Shown here: positions 18,059 through 26,118 of the stretch, one piece after another | How the letters are laid out: every line of letters starts with the position of its first letter | How positions within the stretch are numbered: the stretch's first letter is position 1 | Origin: Cellulophaga sp. BC115SP | GTDB taxonomy: Bacteria > Bacteroidota > Bacteroidia > Cytophagales > Spirosomataceae | Direction: 5' to 3' | DNA: 64,000 bases | Assembly: GCF_009905545.1 (NCBI RefSeq) | Contig: NZ_JAAALB010000010.1 | Span: 124,001 to 188,000 of the forward strand | Notes under the pieces: generated by a model | Seen by the model: only the letters and a program-made list of their open reading frames with translations | Told to the model about the DNA's origin: nothing | Database searches by the model: none | Made by a program: the position numbers and the translations under genes

Positions 18059-19291
18059 CTATTTCTCCAAAAACTTTACGCCACCATAATTTGAGTGAAT
18101 GACGATTTTGGTTCCTGTACCTTTACCGATTTTACCTTTATAATTCTTTTGAGGGATGAATCCCATTCGTTTTTGGGCATTTTCTTCGTCAGGATTCACA
18201 GTAAGTGTACACTTATCTGATGGATATTTGAAGTTGGCATAATTCACCGTAACATCAAAGTCTGCATTACAGTCTGAAGTCACAGGTAATTTTACAGTCG
18301 TATAATTACATTTCAAATCTAGGGACTTCAACGAATTTGGTAATTCACGAAGCTCTAATCCATCAGAGTAACTAATGAAAATTTTTCCGTTTTCTTTTAT
18401 GGTACCTATTTTTCCATTTGAATACTGAAGATTTCCATCGAATGTATTGACTTGATCAAGTGTTACAGAGCCAAACATATTGGCGAGTTTGATAATATTA
18501 GCTTTATCAATATTCAATTTTGAATAAGATATTTTCAATTCTGCTTCGTCTAATTGTTTAATATTAGCTTTACCATACTGAACATTGATACTTTTTTCAT
18601 TGCCAGAAAGGCGGTCACTTACAAAGTTTCCATAAGAAGTAACAATTGACAAAGGAGCTGAAAACTCAGGAACGTTTGTATTGCCGTATCTATTCGACAC
18701 CATAAGAGGATTATTCTTGGGCATATATACCTGATAGTTGACTTCTACGCCTTGTTTCTCGTTGTCAGAGTCTTTGCTACTACTTCTGAATGATAACTTA
18801 TCCCACCAGTCACCACCATTTTCAGAGCTGATATTTGTACGCAAGGTAATTTTGTTTCTTACTCGAGCCTCTGCAATATCTACTCCATCTACGTACGCTT
18901 GTGCTTTTTCTTCAGTACTGCCGTGCCCTACGATATTGATTTCTATTTTTATTTCATTACGATTCCATAGCTCAACATTTACATAACCATGCTGATTATT
19001 AATTTGTAACAAATCCTTCGGTTCAACGGAATATACCTTGGTAATCAACTTCTTTTTTTCGACCAAAGCTACAGATTCTCCTTTTTCGACAGAGGCTGCC
19101 TCCTGGCAACTAACTGTTGTATTGTTATTAGAATTAACAGTTACGGTAATAGTTCTACTATTTTTATTGCTGGCATATACATTGCCATTAGCAGAGGCCG
19201 TAACTCGCATTTGCTGTGCCATACTCGGGGATATAATCAACACCCCGTACATGACAACCACTACCTTAAATAGTTTGCATACTTTTTCCAT
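18059..19291 (-). CDS. Secreted DUF4097-like putative adhesin of the sigma/anti-sigma operon
   Basis: This is a 410-residue protein with a signal peptide ending near SPSMAQQ. The mature part is a series of short beta-strand repeats with recurrent Y-G/Y-S turns (HGYVNVELWNR, RYGNTNVPEF, SYGNFVSDRL, QYGKANIKQL, SYSKLNIDKA). This suggests a right-handed beta-solenoid as in DUF4097/DUF2807 putative adhesins. It overlaps the anti-sigma gene by 26 bases and is the third gene after the ECF sigma factor, so it is probably part of the same cell-envelope response. Function is unknown. Confidence 0.7.
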   Translation of the reverse strand: MEKVCKLFKVVVVMYGVLIISPSMAQQMRVTASANGNVYASNKNSRTITVTVNSNNNTTVSCQEAASVEKGESVALVEKKKLITKVYSVEPKDLLQINNQHGYVNVELWNRNEIKIEINIVGHGSTEEKAQAYVDGVDIAEARVRNKITLRTNISSENGGDWWDKLSFRSSSKDSDNEKQGVEVNYQVYMPKNNPLMVSNRYGNTNVPEFSAPLSIVTSYGNFVSDRLSGNEKSINVQYGKANIKQLDEAELKISYSKLNIDKANIIKLANMFGSVTLDQVNTFDGNLQYSNGKIGTIKENGKIFISYSDGLELRELPNSLKSLDLKCNYTTVKLPVTSDCNADFDVTVNYANFKYPSDKCTLTVNPDEENAQKRMGFIPQKNYKGKIGKGTGTKIVIHSNYGGVKFLEK

Positions 19292-19865
19292 GGCCTTGTT
19301 TTGCTTCTTTTACACGTTGAATGATTGATAATTGTTGATTCAAAATATCTAATTGTAATTGTAAATTTTGAATCATAGCTTTTACTAACTCTTCTTGATT
19401 GGGCGTTTGGGGCAGTTCCGCCTTCAAGCTTTGATAGTCTTTGTTGAGACGTTCGATTTCTGATGAAAATTCTTGGTACAAAGCAGGTTCATTATCGGCA
19501 ATTTGTCGGATTTCATCCCTCTTTGTTTCTATTAAGCTAGCGTAATGTACCATTTGTTGTTTGTACTGATCGCCAACTTGGCTCACGATTATGTCCGAAT
19601 TGCTCGAAGGTTGATTGGCATACCATAACCCTAATGCTCCGATAATTACAGCCACACTAGCAGCAACGCGCCAATAACGCTGAATCTTAGGAAAAAATGG
19701 AATAATGGTATTTTTCTCTACTGGTTGAACCAATGTGGTATCGTTAGGTAATTTAGCTTCTAATTTTTCCCACAAATCCAATGATGGCTCAAGATTTTCA
19801 AATTCATCTCGATGGTCTCTAACAAACCTTTCTAAACGATTTGATGCTTTTTTTGACTGATTCAT
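19266..19865 (-). CDS. Membrane anti-sigma factor-like protein
   Basis: This is a 199-residue protein. The N-terminal ~65 residues are soluble and charged (KKASNRLERFVRDHRDEFEN...LDLWEKLEAKL), a pattern typical of Bacteroidota anti-sigma domains. One membrane segment follows near residues 68-86 (VAASVAVIIGALGLWYAN). The C-terminal half is a periplasmic coiled coil rich in Q, E and L. It sits 44 bases after the ECF sigma gene, which it probably sequesters. There is no HxxxCxxC zinc motif, so it is not a ZAS-type anti-sigma factor. Confidence 0.78.
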   Translation of the reverse strand: MNQSKKASNRLERFVRDHRDEFENLEPSLDLWEKLEAKLPNDTTLVQPVEKNTIIPFFPKIQRYWRVAASVAVIIGALGLWYANQPSSNSDIIVSQVGDQYKQQMVHYASLIETKRDEIRQIADNEPALYQEFSSEIERLNKDYQSLKAELPQTPNQEELVKAMIQNLQLQLDILNQQLSIIQRVKEAKQGHGKSMQTI

Positions 19866-19909
19866 AAGACTATGACATATCTTTTGTTGAAAATAAAATC
19901 GACAATCAA

Positions 19910-20419
19910 TTATGCCTTTTTAAGTATTTCTAATAAACGTTTTTTGGCTCTTATATACTGAGTTCTTGAAGTGGATTCTGCTACTTGCAAAATTTCCGCA
20001 ATTTCTTCATGGTCGTATCCTTCAAAAAGATACAAGCTTAGAACTGTTCTAAAGCCATCGGGAAGTTGATGCATCGCGCGCTGCACCTTAGTTACTTCCC
20101 ATTCTATTTCCTCGTCATCAAATTGCTCGTCCTCAAAATCATCAGGCACACCATCGATGTCCTGAAAAGCAACTTTACGCTGCCTGAGCTGATTGAGAGC
20201 CCGATTGATTACAATTTGTTTGAGCCAAGCGCCAAAGGTACTTGTTTGACGAAACTCATGAATTTTGATAAATGCGTCCAAAAATGCCTCTTGCAGTACA
20301 TCTTCGGCCTCGCCGACATGATTCAGTATTCGGACAGCCACATTGAACATAGACTTTGAGTAGAGACGATAAATCTCATACTGAGCCTTGCGTTCGCCCC
20401 TGCGACAAGCCTCAACCAA
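19910..20419 (-). CDS. ECF RNA polymerase sigma factor
   Basis: This is a 169-residue sigma-70 family protein with region 2 (QYEIYRLYSKSMFNVAVRIL, EAEDVLQEAFLDAFIKI, FGAWLKQIVINRALNQLRQ). Region 4 (QLPDGFRTVLSLYLFEGYDHEEIAEIL...RTQYIRAKKRLLEIL) forms the -35-binding helix-turn-helix. The start at 20419 is a TTG. The frame stays open upstream for about 20 codons without any ATG (…YIDRNVH-LVEACRRG), so the true start may be another non-ATG codon. It is the first gene of an operon with the anti-sigma factor and an adhesin-like protein. Confidence 0.92.
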   Translation of the reverse strand: MVEACRRGERKAQYEIYRLYSKSMFNVAVRILNHVGEAEDVLQEAFLDAFIKIHEFRQTSTFGAWLKQIVINRALNQLRQRKVAFQDIDGVPDDFEDEQFDDEEIEWEVTKVQRAMHQLPDGFRTVLSLYLFEGYDHEEIAEILQVAESTSRTQYIRAKKRLLEILKKA

Positions 20420-20796
20420 ATGAACATTTCTGTCTATGTATAGCGTTTGTTCCAGTGTATTAAATTGTTATTCGTGAATAAACTTAGTTGGTTGGTTAAT
20501 CGTCAATCTTCGATAGTCTTTAGAGGCTTATTTGCGAATAACAATTAACTGAATTTCATGCTAATGAAACATTTGGCTATTCTAATGTTGCATGAGAATT
20601 AAAAAAATATGATTTTTTTTGTAGCAAGGAATTTTCATTTTCCAGAAATGTTAGCCTAGAAGCTATTTTGGAGAGTTAGTAATTTATCATTTCTGATAAA
20701 AGTATTTTTAGGAATCAACCATTTGATTGCTAACCGAATACAAATAAAAGCTTTCTTATTAAATTATGCCTTCTTTTATTCAAAATATCATTGTCA
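20420..20796. other. Divergent intergenic region
   Basis: This is a 377-base AT-rich region between the sigma operon (-) and the cupin gene (+). I found no clear promoter match or RNA gene. Confidence 0.4.
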
Positions 20797-21309
20797 ATGA
20801 ATCAAATTATAAAAAATGCCCAGTATTGGGTCGAAAAGTTTGAGATGCTAGAACATCCTGAAGGCGGATATTTTGCCGAAACTTATCGTTCAACAGAAAG
20901 TATTCCTCAGGAAGCTTTACCAGAAAGATTTAAAGGAAAAAGAGTTTTCTCGACAGGTATTTATTTTTTACTAGAAAATCATCATTTTTCTGCTTTCCAT
21001 AGGATAGAAGCTGATGAGATGTGGCATTTTTATGCAGGTGGTGCTCTTGATGTATTTATGATTAGTCCAGATGGTCAACTCGACATGATTCATTTGGGTA
21101 ATAATCCCGACGAAGGACAAGTATTTCAGGCGGTAGTTCCAGCAGGATATTGGTTTGCATCAAAGCCACAGAAAGATTCGGCTTATTCATTGGTTGGTTG
21201 TACGGTAGCGCCAGGTTTTGATTTTGAAGGATTCGAACTAGCCGAGCGTGCTAGTTTGCAAGCAATTTTTCCTCAGCATCATCATTTGATTGAAGGCTTG
21301 ACGAGGTAA
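20797..21309 (+). CDS. Cupin-domain protein, DUF985 family
   Basis: This is a 170-residue protein, starting at the ATG at 20797 (a TTG six bases upstream is less likely). The N-terminus WVEKFEMLEHPEGGYFAETYRS and the cupin core YFLLENHHFSAFHRIEADEMWHFYAG are diagnostic of DUF985. Metal-ligand candidates are the His/Glu of HRIEADEMWH. 'VVPAGYWFAS' and 'LVGCTVAPGFDFEGFEL' complete the double-stranded beta-helix. The family is structurally like sugar epimerases and isomerases. Its reaction is not known. Confidence 0.88.
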   Translation: MNQIIKNAQYWVEKFEMLEHPEGGYFAETYRSTESIPQEALPERFKGKRVFSTGIYFLLENHHFSAFHRIEADEMWHFYAGGALDVFMISPDGQLDMIHLGNNPDEGQVFQAVVPAGYWFASKPQKDSAYSLVGCTVAPGFDFEGFELAERASLQAIFPQHHHLIEGLTR

Positions 21310-21329
21310 AGAGATATTTCGGTTTAGCC

Positions 21330-21349
21330 AAACATGAGTCGTCCCGAAT
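21330..21349 (+). repeat. Left arm of intergenic inverted repeat
   Basis: AAACATGAGTC-GT-CCCGAAT is an 18/20 inverted match to 21532-21551. The two arms bracket a palindrome and a terminator. Confidence 0.6.
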
Positions 21350-21405
21350 TTAGTGATTTAGCGATTGAATGAATGAGTGATTAATTTAAAATTTATATTC
21401 CATCA

Positions 21406-21430
21406 GTAGAGACGCAATGACTGCGTCTTA
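21406..21430. repeat. REP-like palindrome, copy 1
   Basis: GTAGAGACGCA-ATGAC-TGCGTCTTA has a 7-bp core stem AGACGCA/TGCGTCT. It is the same element as the copies at 32318 and 32432. Confidence 0.7.
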
Positions 21431-21459
21431 AGCCAAGTCATATTTAGCATTGTAGCATC

Positions 21460-21497
21460 AAAAAAGGGGTCGAAAAATATTTTTCGACCCCTTTTTT
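21460..21497. terminator. Strong bidirectional terminator
   Basis: An 18-bp perfect stem (21460-21477 with 21480-21497) has a 2-base TA centre and is flanked by A and T runs. It lies between the convergent cupin and DUF4136 genes. Confidence 0.9.
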
Positions 21498-21531
21498 GAT
21501 AAAAACTTGGAGAATAATCCCAATCCTAAAG

Positions 21532-21551
21532 ATTCGGAATGACTCATGTTT
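21532..21551 (-). repeat. Right arm of intergenic inverted repeat
   Basis: ATTCGGAATGACTCATGTTT is the reverse complement (18/20) of 21330-21349. A shorter copy (AGGAATGACTCATG) occurs at 32501-32514. Confidence 0.6.
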
Positions 21552-21569
21552 TACTTTATAGTTTAAAAA

Positions 21570-22112
21570 CTAACGAGTAGCTGTCATTTCTTGCTTAGGC
21601 ATATATCCATACGCTACCAATTTGTATTCATCAAAAATACTACGAGTAATAGCCTTTAATTGGCGCTCTTCGATTGACTTATTAGGTTTGATAAAACCAG
21701 ATGCCATACCCAGCCAAACGGATTTATTCAAGTTTTCGTCAATCATTTGAATCATTAAAGTTCCGCCGTTGAGTGTTATTCTACGAGTAGTATACTCCGA
21801 TTTATCTTCCTCTAACTTACGACTATCTTTAATTTTTAATTTGGTTTCGAAAACTGAGCATACAACTACGATATCAGGAGATTTGCTTGTACGGACAAAA
21901 CCTCGAGCCTCCATTTGATTTTCGACTTCATCTTGAATAGCACGTTCGGTTTCTTCTGACAATTTTGCTTCACTTTGCCCAATAACAATCTGATAAGTCT
22001 GATTGAGATTATTTACCATCAAATGATCATTATTAGCACGAACAGCAAATTTCTGATTGCTACATGACATGATTACTGTCGCAAGTAGTAATAAATAGAA
22101 TAATTGTTTCAT
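21570..22112 (-). CDS. DUF4136 lipoprotein, paralog 1
   Basis: This is a 180-residue protein with a lipoprotein signal (LLLATVIMSC, Cys at ~17). DUF4136-type features include a putative first helix EETERAIQDEVENQMEARGF, 'SPDIVVVCSVFETKLK', the strand 'GGTLMIQMIDENLNKSVWLGMASGFI' and the terminal 'RSIFDEYK'. The family is of unknown function and envelope-located. The gene lies after a paralogous gene (22445-23041) on the same strand but behind that gene's own terminator. Confidence 0.8.
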   Translation of the reverse strand: MKQLFYLLLLATVIMSCSNQKFAVRANNDHLMVNNLNQTYQIVIGQSEAKLSEETERAIQDEVENQMEARGFVRTSKSPDIVVVCSVFETKLKIKDSRKLEEDKSEYTTRRITLNGGTLMIQMIDENLNKSVWLGMASGFIKPNKSIEERQLKAITRSIFDEYKLVAYGYMPKQEMTATR

Positions 22113-22444
22113 TTTGCTATTGGGTTAATGGTCCAACATTTCATTACTGTCATATACCAAAGGAGGTATCGGCTTCAGTGCTTAAAACACCTTTTTACCA
22201 CCATGACTTAATGATAATATTACAAAAATTTAACAATTATTTAATATTAAATTTTTAGAAGTATGAATTCCTAAAAGCTATTACACTATAATCTATCTAT
22301 TATCGTATTGTGGACAATATAAAAAGGCGTCATAGTCTGTGCAAAAACGATTTTTTGCCAAAACCAAGACGCCAATATTCTTATACTTAAAACGATATAT
22401 AAATCACCAGTGAAGACTAAAATCCATTTGCTGAAGCTTGACCA
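22113..22444. other. Spacer between the two DUF4136 genes
   Basis: This 332-base spacer contains the terminator of the upstream paralog (22326-22373) and presumably the promoter of paralog 1. No gene is seen. Confidence 0.5.
22326..22373 (-). terminator. Terminator of DUF4136 paralog 2
   Basis: On the minus strand a GGCGTC/GACGCC outer stem (22368-22373 with 22326-22331) and an inner GCAAAAA/TTTTTGC stem are followed by a run of T. Confidence 0.7.
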
Positions 22445-23041
22445 TTATTTGCTAGGTGCCAGTACCATTGCAGTAACAGGCTGATTGGTCAAATAGTTTT
22501 TTGCGAAAATCTTATAGTTATCAAAAATTTGTCTTGTGGCCGAACGAAGTGATTTTTCATCTATATCATTGGTTTTCTCTTCTGCAATACCCGCAGCATA
22601 GCCCATCCAAATTGGGCGATTGGAATCATTTTCGACAAATTGCAACAATAAGGTTCCTTTTCTAAGTTTAATTCGCTTGAGTTCTTCGCTCATATTTTCC
22701 TTTCCCAAACCCCTAAACGAGCGCTGAAGAACTGACAAATTGACTTCTGTTGGAAAAAGTGCGTAAAATACAATCAAGTTGGGACGCTCTTTAGTATCTT
22801 GATACCCTCTGAGTCGCATTTGAGTATCAATCTCATCAATTACAGCATCAAACCGATAGGTGGTATCGACAATGGTGAGCTGTTTTTCGATACAGGTAAA
22901 AGATTCATAGTTTGGTTTGAAAACCTCATCCTCAATTTCTCGATGACAAGCCGTACCAATTTGAAAGTCGTGGCGATTGCACGCACTCAACATAAACATA
23001 GCAGTGATAGCGATGAAATAAACTTTCCTCATAATTCTCAA
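22445..23041 (-). CDS. DUF4136 lipoprotein, paralog 2
   Basis: This is a 198-residue protein. The start may be the second Met (23032, MRKVYFIAITAMFMLSAC), giving a standard lipoprotein signal with the lipobox LSAC. It shares with its neighbour the pattern 'IDEIDTQMRLRGYQ', 'RPNLIVFYALF', 'KGTLLLQFVENDSNRPIWMGYAAGI' and 'RQIFDNYK'. The two genes look like an old tandem duplication. Function is unknown. Confidence 0.78.
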   Translation of the reverse strand: MRIMRKVYFIAITAMFMLSACNRHDFQIGTACHREIEDEVFKPNYESFTCIEKQLTIVDTTYRFDAVIDEIDTQMRLRGYQDTKERPNLIVFYALFPTEVNLSVLQRSFRGLGKENMSEELKRIKLRKGTLLLQFVENDSNRPIWMGYAAGIAEEKTNDIDEKSLRSATRQIFDNYKIFAKNYLTNQPVTAMVLAPSK

Positions 23042-23215
23042 AATTTAGAGTGATTACGGAGTGCATAATCACATTTGAAATATAACAAACAGACTAAACA
23101 ATTTTTATAACTATTTGACTATTAGATTGTTTCAAAAAAGAATTATTAGCAAAAAACAGGAATAGGAATTTAATGAGAGCGATAGGTGTTTTGATAATAA
23201 ATAAAATTCAAGAAA

Positions 23216-23917
23216 ATGAATCAAGAAAAATCGAAAATCCGTATAGATGTAGTATCAGATGTAGCTTGCCCATGGTGTTACATCGGAAAACGTAGAATTG
23301 AACAGGCTATTGAAAATACACAAATTTCTGATAATGTGCAAATTATCTATCACCCTTTTCAGTTAGATCCTTCTATTCCGAACGAAGGGGTTGACTTCAA
23401 TACATACGCAGAAAATCGTTTTGGGGATGGCTATTTACAAAAATTTACACAAGTCGAAAATGCAGGTAAATCCGTAGGACTAGATTTTGAGTTTGAAGCT
23501 TTGCCAAAAGCGATCAATACATTCCATTTGCATCGCTTCCTGACAATTGCTGCTATGGAAGGCAAGCAAGCCGAGCTAAAAGAACTTTTTCTGAAAGCTT
23601 ATTTTATCGACCGTGTCGACTTGAGTAAAAAGGAAGAGTTAATCAAGATACTAGGGCAAATAGGTTGGTCAGAAGATAAAACGTTAGCGCTTTTTAACTC
23701 TGATGAAGCTACCGATAGTGTAAAAGAAGAAATGCACTATTTCAGACAACATGGTGTAGGAGGCGTTCCTTTTTACATTTTTAATAAAAAGTATGCGCTA
23801 TCAGGAGCTCAGCCAAGTGACGTGTTTGAACAAGTATTCCAACAAATCATGCAAGAAGAAGGAATTACAGTTCAAGCGGAGAGTAATAGCTGCGATATAG
23901 AAACAGGTGAATGCTAA
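23216..23917 (+). CDS. DsbA-family oxidoreductase, FrnE-like
   Basis: This is a 233-residue protein without a signal peptide, so it is cytoplasmic. It has the thioredoxin-fold active site DVACPWCYIGKRR (C18-P-W-C21), 'YHPFQLDP', 'INTFHLHRFLTIAAMEGK', and the cis-Pro region VGGVPFYIFNKKYALSGAQ. This matches the FrnE/2-hydroxychromene-2-carboxylate isomerase-like branch of DsbA proteins. It also has two C-terminal Cys residues (NSCDIETGEC). In FrnE of Deinococcus this branch acts as a cytoplasmic disulfide isomerase. The role here is inferred only. Confidence 0.9.
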   Translation: MNQEKSKIRIDVVSDVACPWCYIGKRRIEQAIENTQISDNVQIIYHPFQLDPSIPNEGVDFNTYAENRFGDGYLQKFTQVENAGKSVGLDFEFEALPKAINTFHLHRFLTIAAMEGKQAELKELFLKAYFIDRVDLSKKEELIKILGQIGWSEDKTLALFNSDEATDSVKEEMHYFRQHGVGGVPFYIFNKKYALSGAQPSDVFEQVFQQIMQEEGITVQAESNSCDIETGEC

Positions 23918-23969
23918 TTAATCCCACCTTAATAATATCCAATTTGACATAAGCGTTTAATAATCTTTA

Positions 23970-24050
23970 TAAAAGGAATATTTTTGATTTGCTATACAAA
24001 GTTTGACATCATCAGGTCAGATTATTAGCAAATCCGAAGTATTCCTTTTT
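23970..24050 (+). terminator. Long-loop terminator after the DsbA-family gene
   Basis: An outer AAAAAGGAATA/TATTCCTTTTT stem (23970-23980 with 24040-24050) and an inner GATTTGCT/AGCAAATC stem are followed by a T run. Confidence 0.75.
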
Positions 24051-24138
24051 TATTTGTAAAACAAACCTATCTTAATTGCTTTCCTAAATACTCTAATCAC
24101 CCGATTTAACAATTCTTTCTTATTACTTACAATATTGG

Positions 24139-24954
24139 ATGAGACCATTTACCTTTTATTGTTTATTAGCAGTATCATCAATGAGTTATGCACAATCAAA
24201 AGTTGATAGTGCATTATCAACAACCTATCGGACTTTTACTGGAAAAATAGGTTCAACGTCATTTAGAGATGACTTTATTAGCCCACTAAGGTATGATTTG
24301 TATGCTATTGGGCTAGAATTTCAACAACAACATCAAAAAAACCAAAAGTTATCCACATTGTTATCCACAATGTCTTTAGGAGTTCCTTCTCGCCCAAATA
24401 CCCTAAAAGTCGCTACAGGAGAACTCAATATTTACTTTGCCAAGCAGTATGATATGCTTCATTCACCTAATACTCATTTGTATTTAGGAGGGTTTACTGG
24501 GCTCAATATTGCTGCAAGATTTTCGGATATTTATAACCTTGGATACGGAAATAATGAGGTATCGGTAGATGCGGGCTTAAGAGCTGGAGTAGCCTTAAGT
24601 TATTGGAAATCAATGCGTATCTTTCATAGAAAAGTACAATTTCGAAACTTTTTTATGATGCCTTTAATCAGTGTACTAGGGCGTTCGGGATACGCACACG
24701 ACGCGTACTTCAAGGAAGAGTTATGGAAGTACTTGGGCGACTACATATACGTTGGGGGTATCCACAAATATTTCTTTTATACTAATCGAGCTACCTTGTA
24801 TTTTGGAGAAAAGGAATGTGCTAACGCCAAGCATCCTAAACGAAAATCTTCTTGGCGTGTTGGCATTGAATGGAGTTTTAGGCATTATACAGCTCCTTCG
24901 GAATTATCACTTGGAAATACGTCTTTGACAGTTGGTAAAGTAATTACATTTTAA
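24139..24954 (+). CDS. Putative outer-membrane beta-barrel protein, unknown family
   Basis: This is a 271-residue protein with a signal peptide (FYCLLAVSSMSYAQS). The rest shows alternating hydrophobic/polar strands with aromatic girdles and ends in a strand with terminal Phe (SLTVGKVITF), all consistent with an outer-membrane barrel. I do not recognise the family. Its stop is 6 bases before the S41 protease start, so the two are very likely one operon. Two perfect DnaA-box 9-mers (24349, 24361) fall inside the coding sequence. Confidence 0.6.
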   Translation: MRPFTFYCLLAVSSMSYAQSKVDSALSTTYRTFTGKIGSTSFRDDFISPLRYDLYAIGLEFQQQHQKNQKLSTLLSTMSLGVPSRPNTLKVATGELNIYFAKQYDMLHSPNTHLYLGGFTGLNIAARFSDIYNLGYGNNEVSVDAGLRAGVALSYWKSMRIFHRKVQFRNFFMMPLISVLGRSGYAHDAYFKEELWKYLGDYIYVGGIHKYFFYTNRATLYFGEKECANAKHPKRKSSWRVGIEWSFRHYTAPSELSLGNTSLTVGKVITF

Positions 24955-24960
24955 TTTTCT

Positions 24961-25968
24961 ATGAAAAAATTCATTCTATTAATACTATTGGGATTCACAT
25001 TTTTGAGTTGTGAAAAGCTCTTTATTTCTCCTAACCCACCCAATACCCCTACCGAAAACTTTGATTTGCTGTGGAAAACAGTCAGAGATAAGTACTGTTA
25101 CTTTGAACTGAAAGGAATTAATTGGCAAAGTATTTATGACAAATACAGACCAAAAGTAAATGATCAACTAACTCAGGATGCCTTTTTTACCATTGTGAGT
25201 CAAATGATGAATGAGCTTCATGATGGTCATGTCAATTTGCAAATCCCCAATACTCGATATAGTTACACATATTATTCGTCTTTAGGCTTGCTGAGAGGCT
25301 ATGCCCATAATTTTAATGATAGTATTTTAACCAACCAATACCTCAAATTTGGTTATGGGCAAAAAGTAAGAAGTACTATTTTGAATGAAAATATAGGCTA
25401 TATCTATTATGGCAGTTTTTCGACTACTTTAGATGAAGATGAGTGGAACAGTATTATTAATAAAATGGTAATTACCAAAGGTTTAATTATTGACATTAGA
25501 GACAACAACGGTGGTTCGGTAGAAAATATCAAGCGCCTTATGCAACACTTTATTTTGGAAAAAAAGCTAATAGGTTATACCCGAAGCAAAAATAGCGCAA
25601 CTCTCAACGATTTTAAAGACTATACTCCTGTGTATGTGGAACCCAGTGGTTCGTTTTATGGGAAAAAAATCATTGTACTAACCAACCGACGAGTGTTTAG
25701 TGCAGCCAATATGTTTGCTTCGGCTATGGCAGAGCAAAGTCAAGTGACTTTAGTTGGCGATATTACAGGAGGAGGAGGAGCTGGACCTATTGGCGGAGAA
25801 TTACCCAACGGTTGGCTATATCGATTTTCGGCTGTAGCGTTTTCCAACACTAAAAAAGAAGACATTGAGAATGGGATCAAACCCGATTATCGAGTAAACA
25901 TTACCACAAAGGATGAGACAGCTAAAATTGATACAATCTTAGAAAAAGCAATGGCGCTCTTGAATTGA
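24961..25968 (+). CDS. S41-family peptidase lipoprotein
   Basis: This is a 335-residue protein with a lipoprotein signal (LLILLGFTFLSC, Cys17). The N-terminal helical domain ends in MMNELHDGHVNL (a His typical of the tricorn/IRBP-type S41 subgroup). The catalytic core has 'GLIIDIRDNNGGS' and the nucleophile region RRVFSAANMFASAMA (Ser247), followed by 'LVGDITGGGG'. There is no obvious PDZ domain, unlike CtpA. It probably cleaves envelope or extracellular peptides. It is co-transcribed with the barrel protein just upstream. Confidence 0.87.
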   Translation: MKKFILLILLGFTFLSCEKLFISPNPPNTPTENFDLLWKTVRDKYCYFELKGINWQSIYDKYRPKVNDQLTQDAFFTIVSQMMNELHDGHVNLQIPNTRYSYTYYSSLGLLRGYAHNFNDSILTNQYLKFGYGQKVRSTILNENIGYIYYGSFSTTLDEDEWNSIINKMVITKGLIIDIRDNNGGSVENIKRLMQHFILEKKLIGYTRSKNSATLNDFKDYTPVYVEPSGSFYGKKIIVLTNRRVFSAANMFASAMAEQSQVTLVGDITGGGGAGPIGGELPNGWLYRFSAVAFSNTKKEDIENGIKPDYRVNITTKDETAKIDTILEKAMALLN

Positions 25969-26048
25969 GTGATTGTTATTTATCACACTTGCCTGGACAC
26001 AAAAGATTGCGTTTGGACAGGTGATATTTATTTTAAAAACAATCACTC
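25964..26048. repeat. Long imperfect inverted repeat after the S41 gene
   Basis: A perfect 11-bp outer stem GAGTGATTGTT/AACAATCACTC is followed by an imperfect inner TATCACTTG.../...CAGGTGATA stem. It overlaps the S41 stop codon. It lacks a T tail, so it may be a rho-dependent 3' end or a repeat-derived hairpin. Confidence 0.5.
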
Positions 26049-26118
26049 ATTCGCTCAAGTACTGAATATATTTCATCAATATTATCAACAATATATCCTG
26101 ACACTGTTAACAAATACC

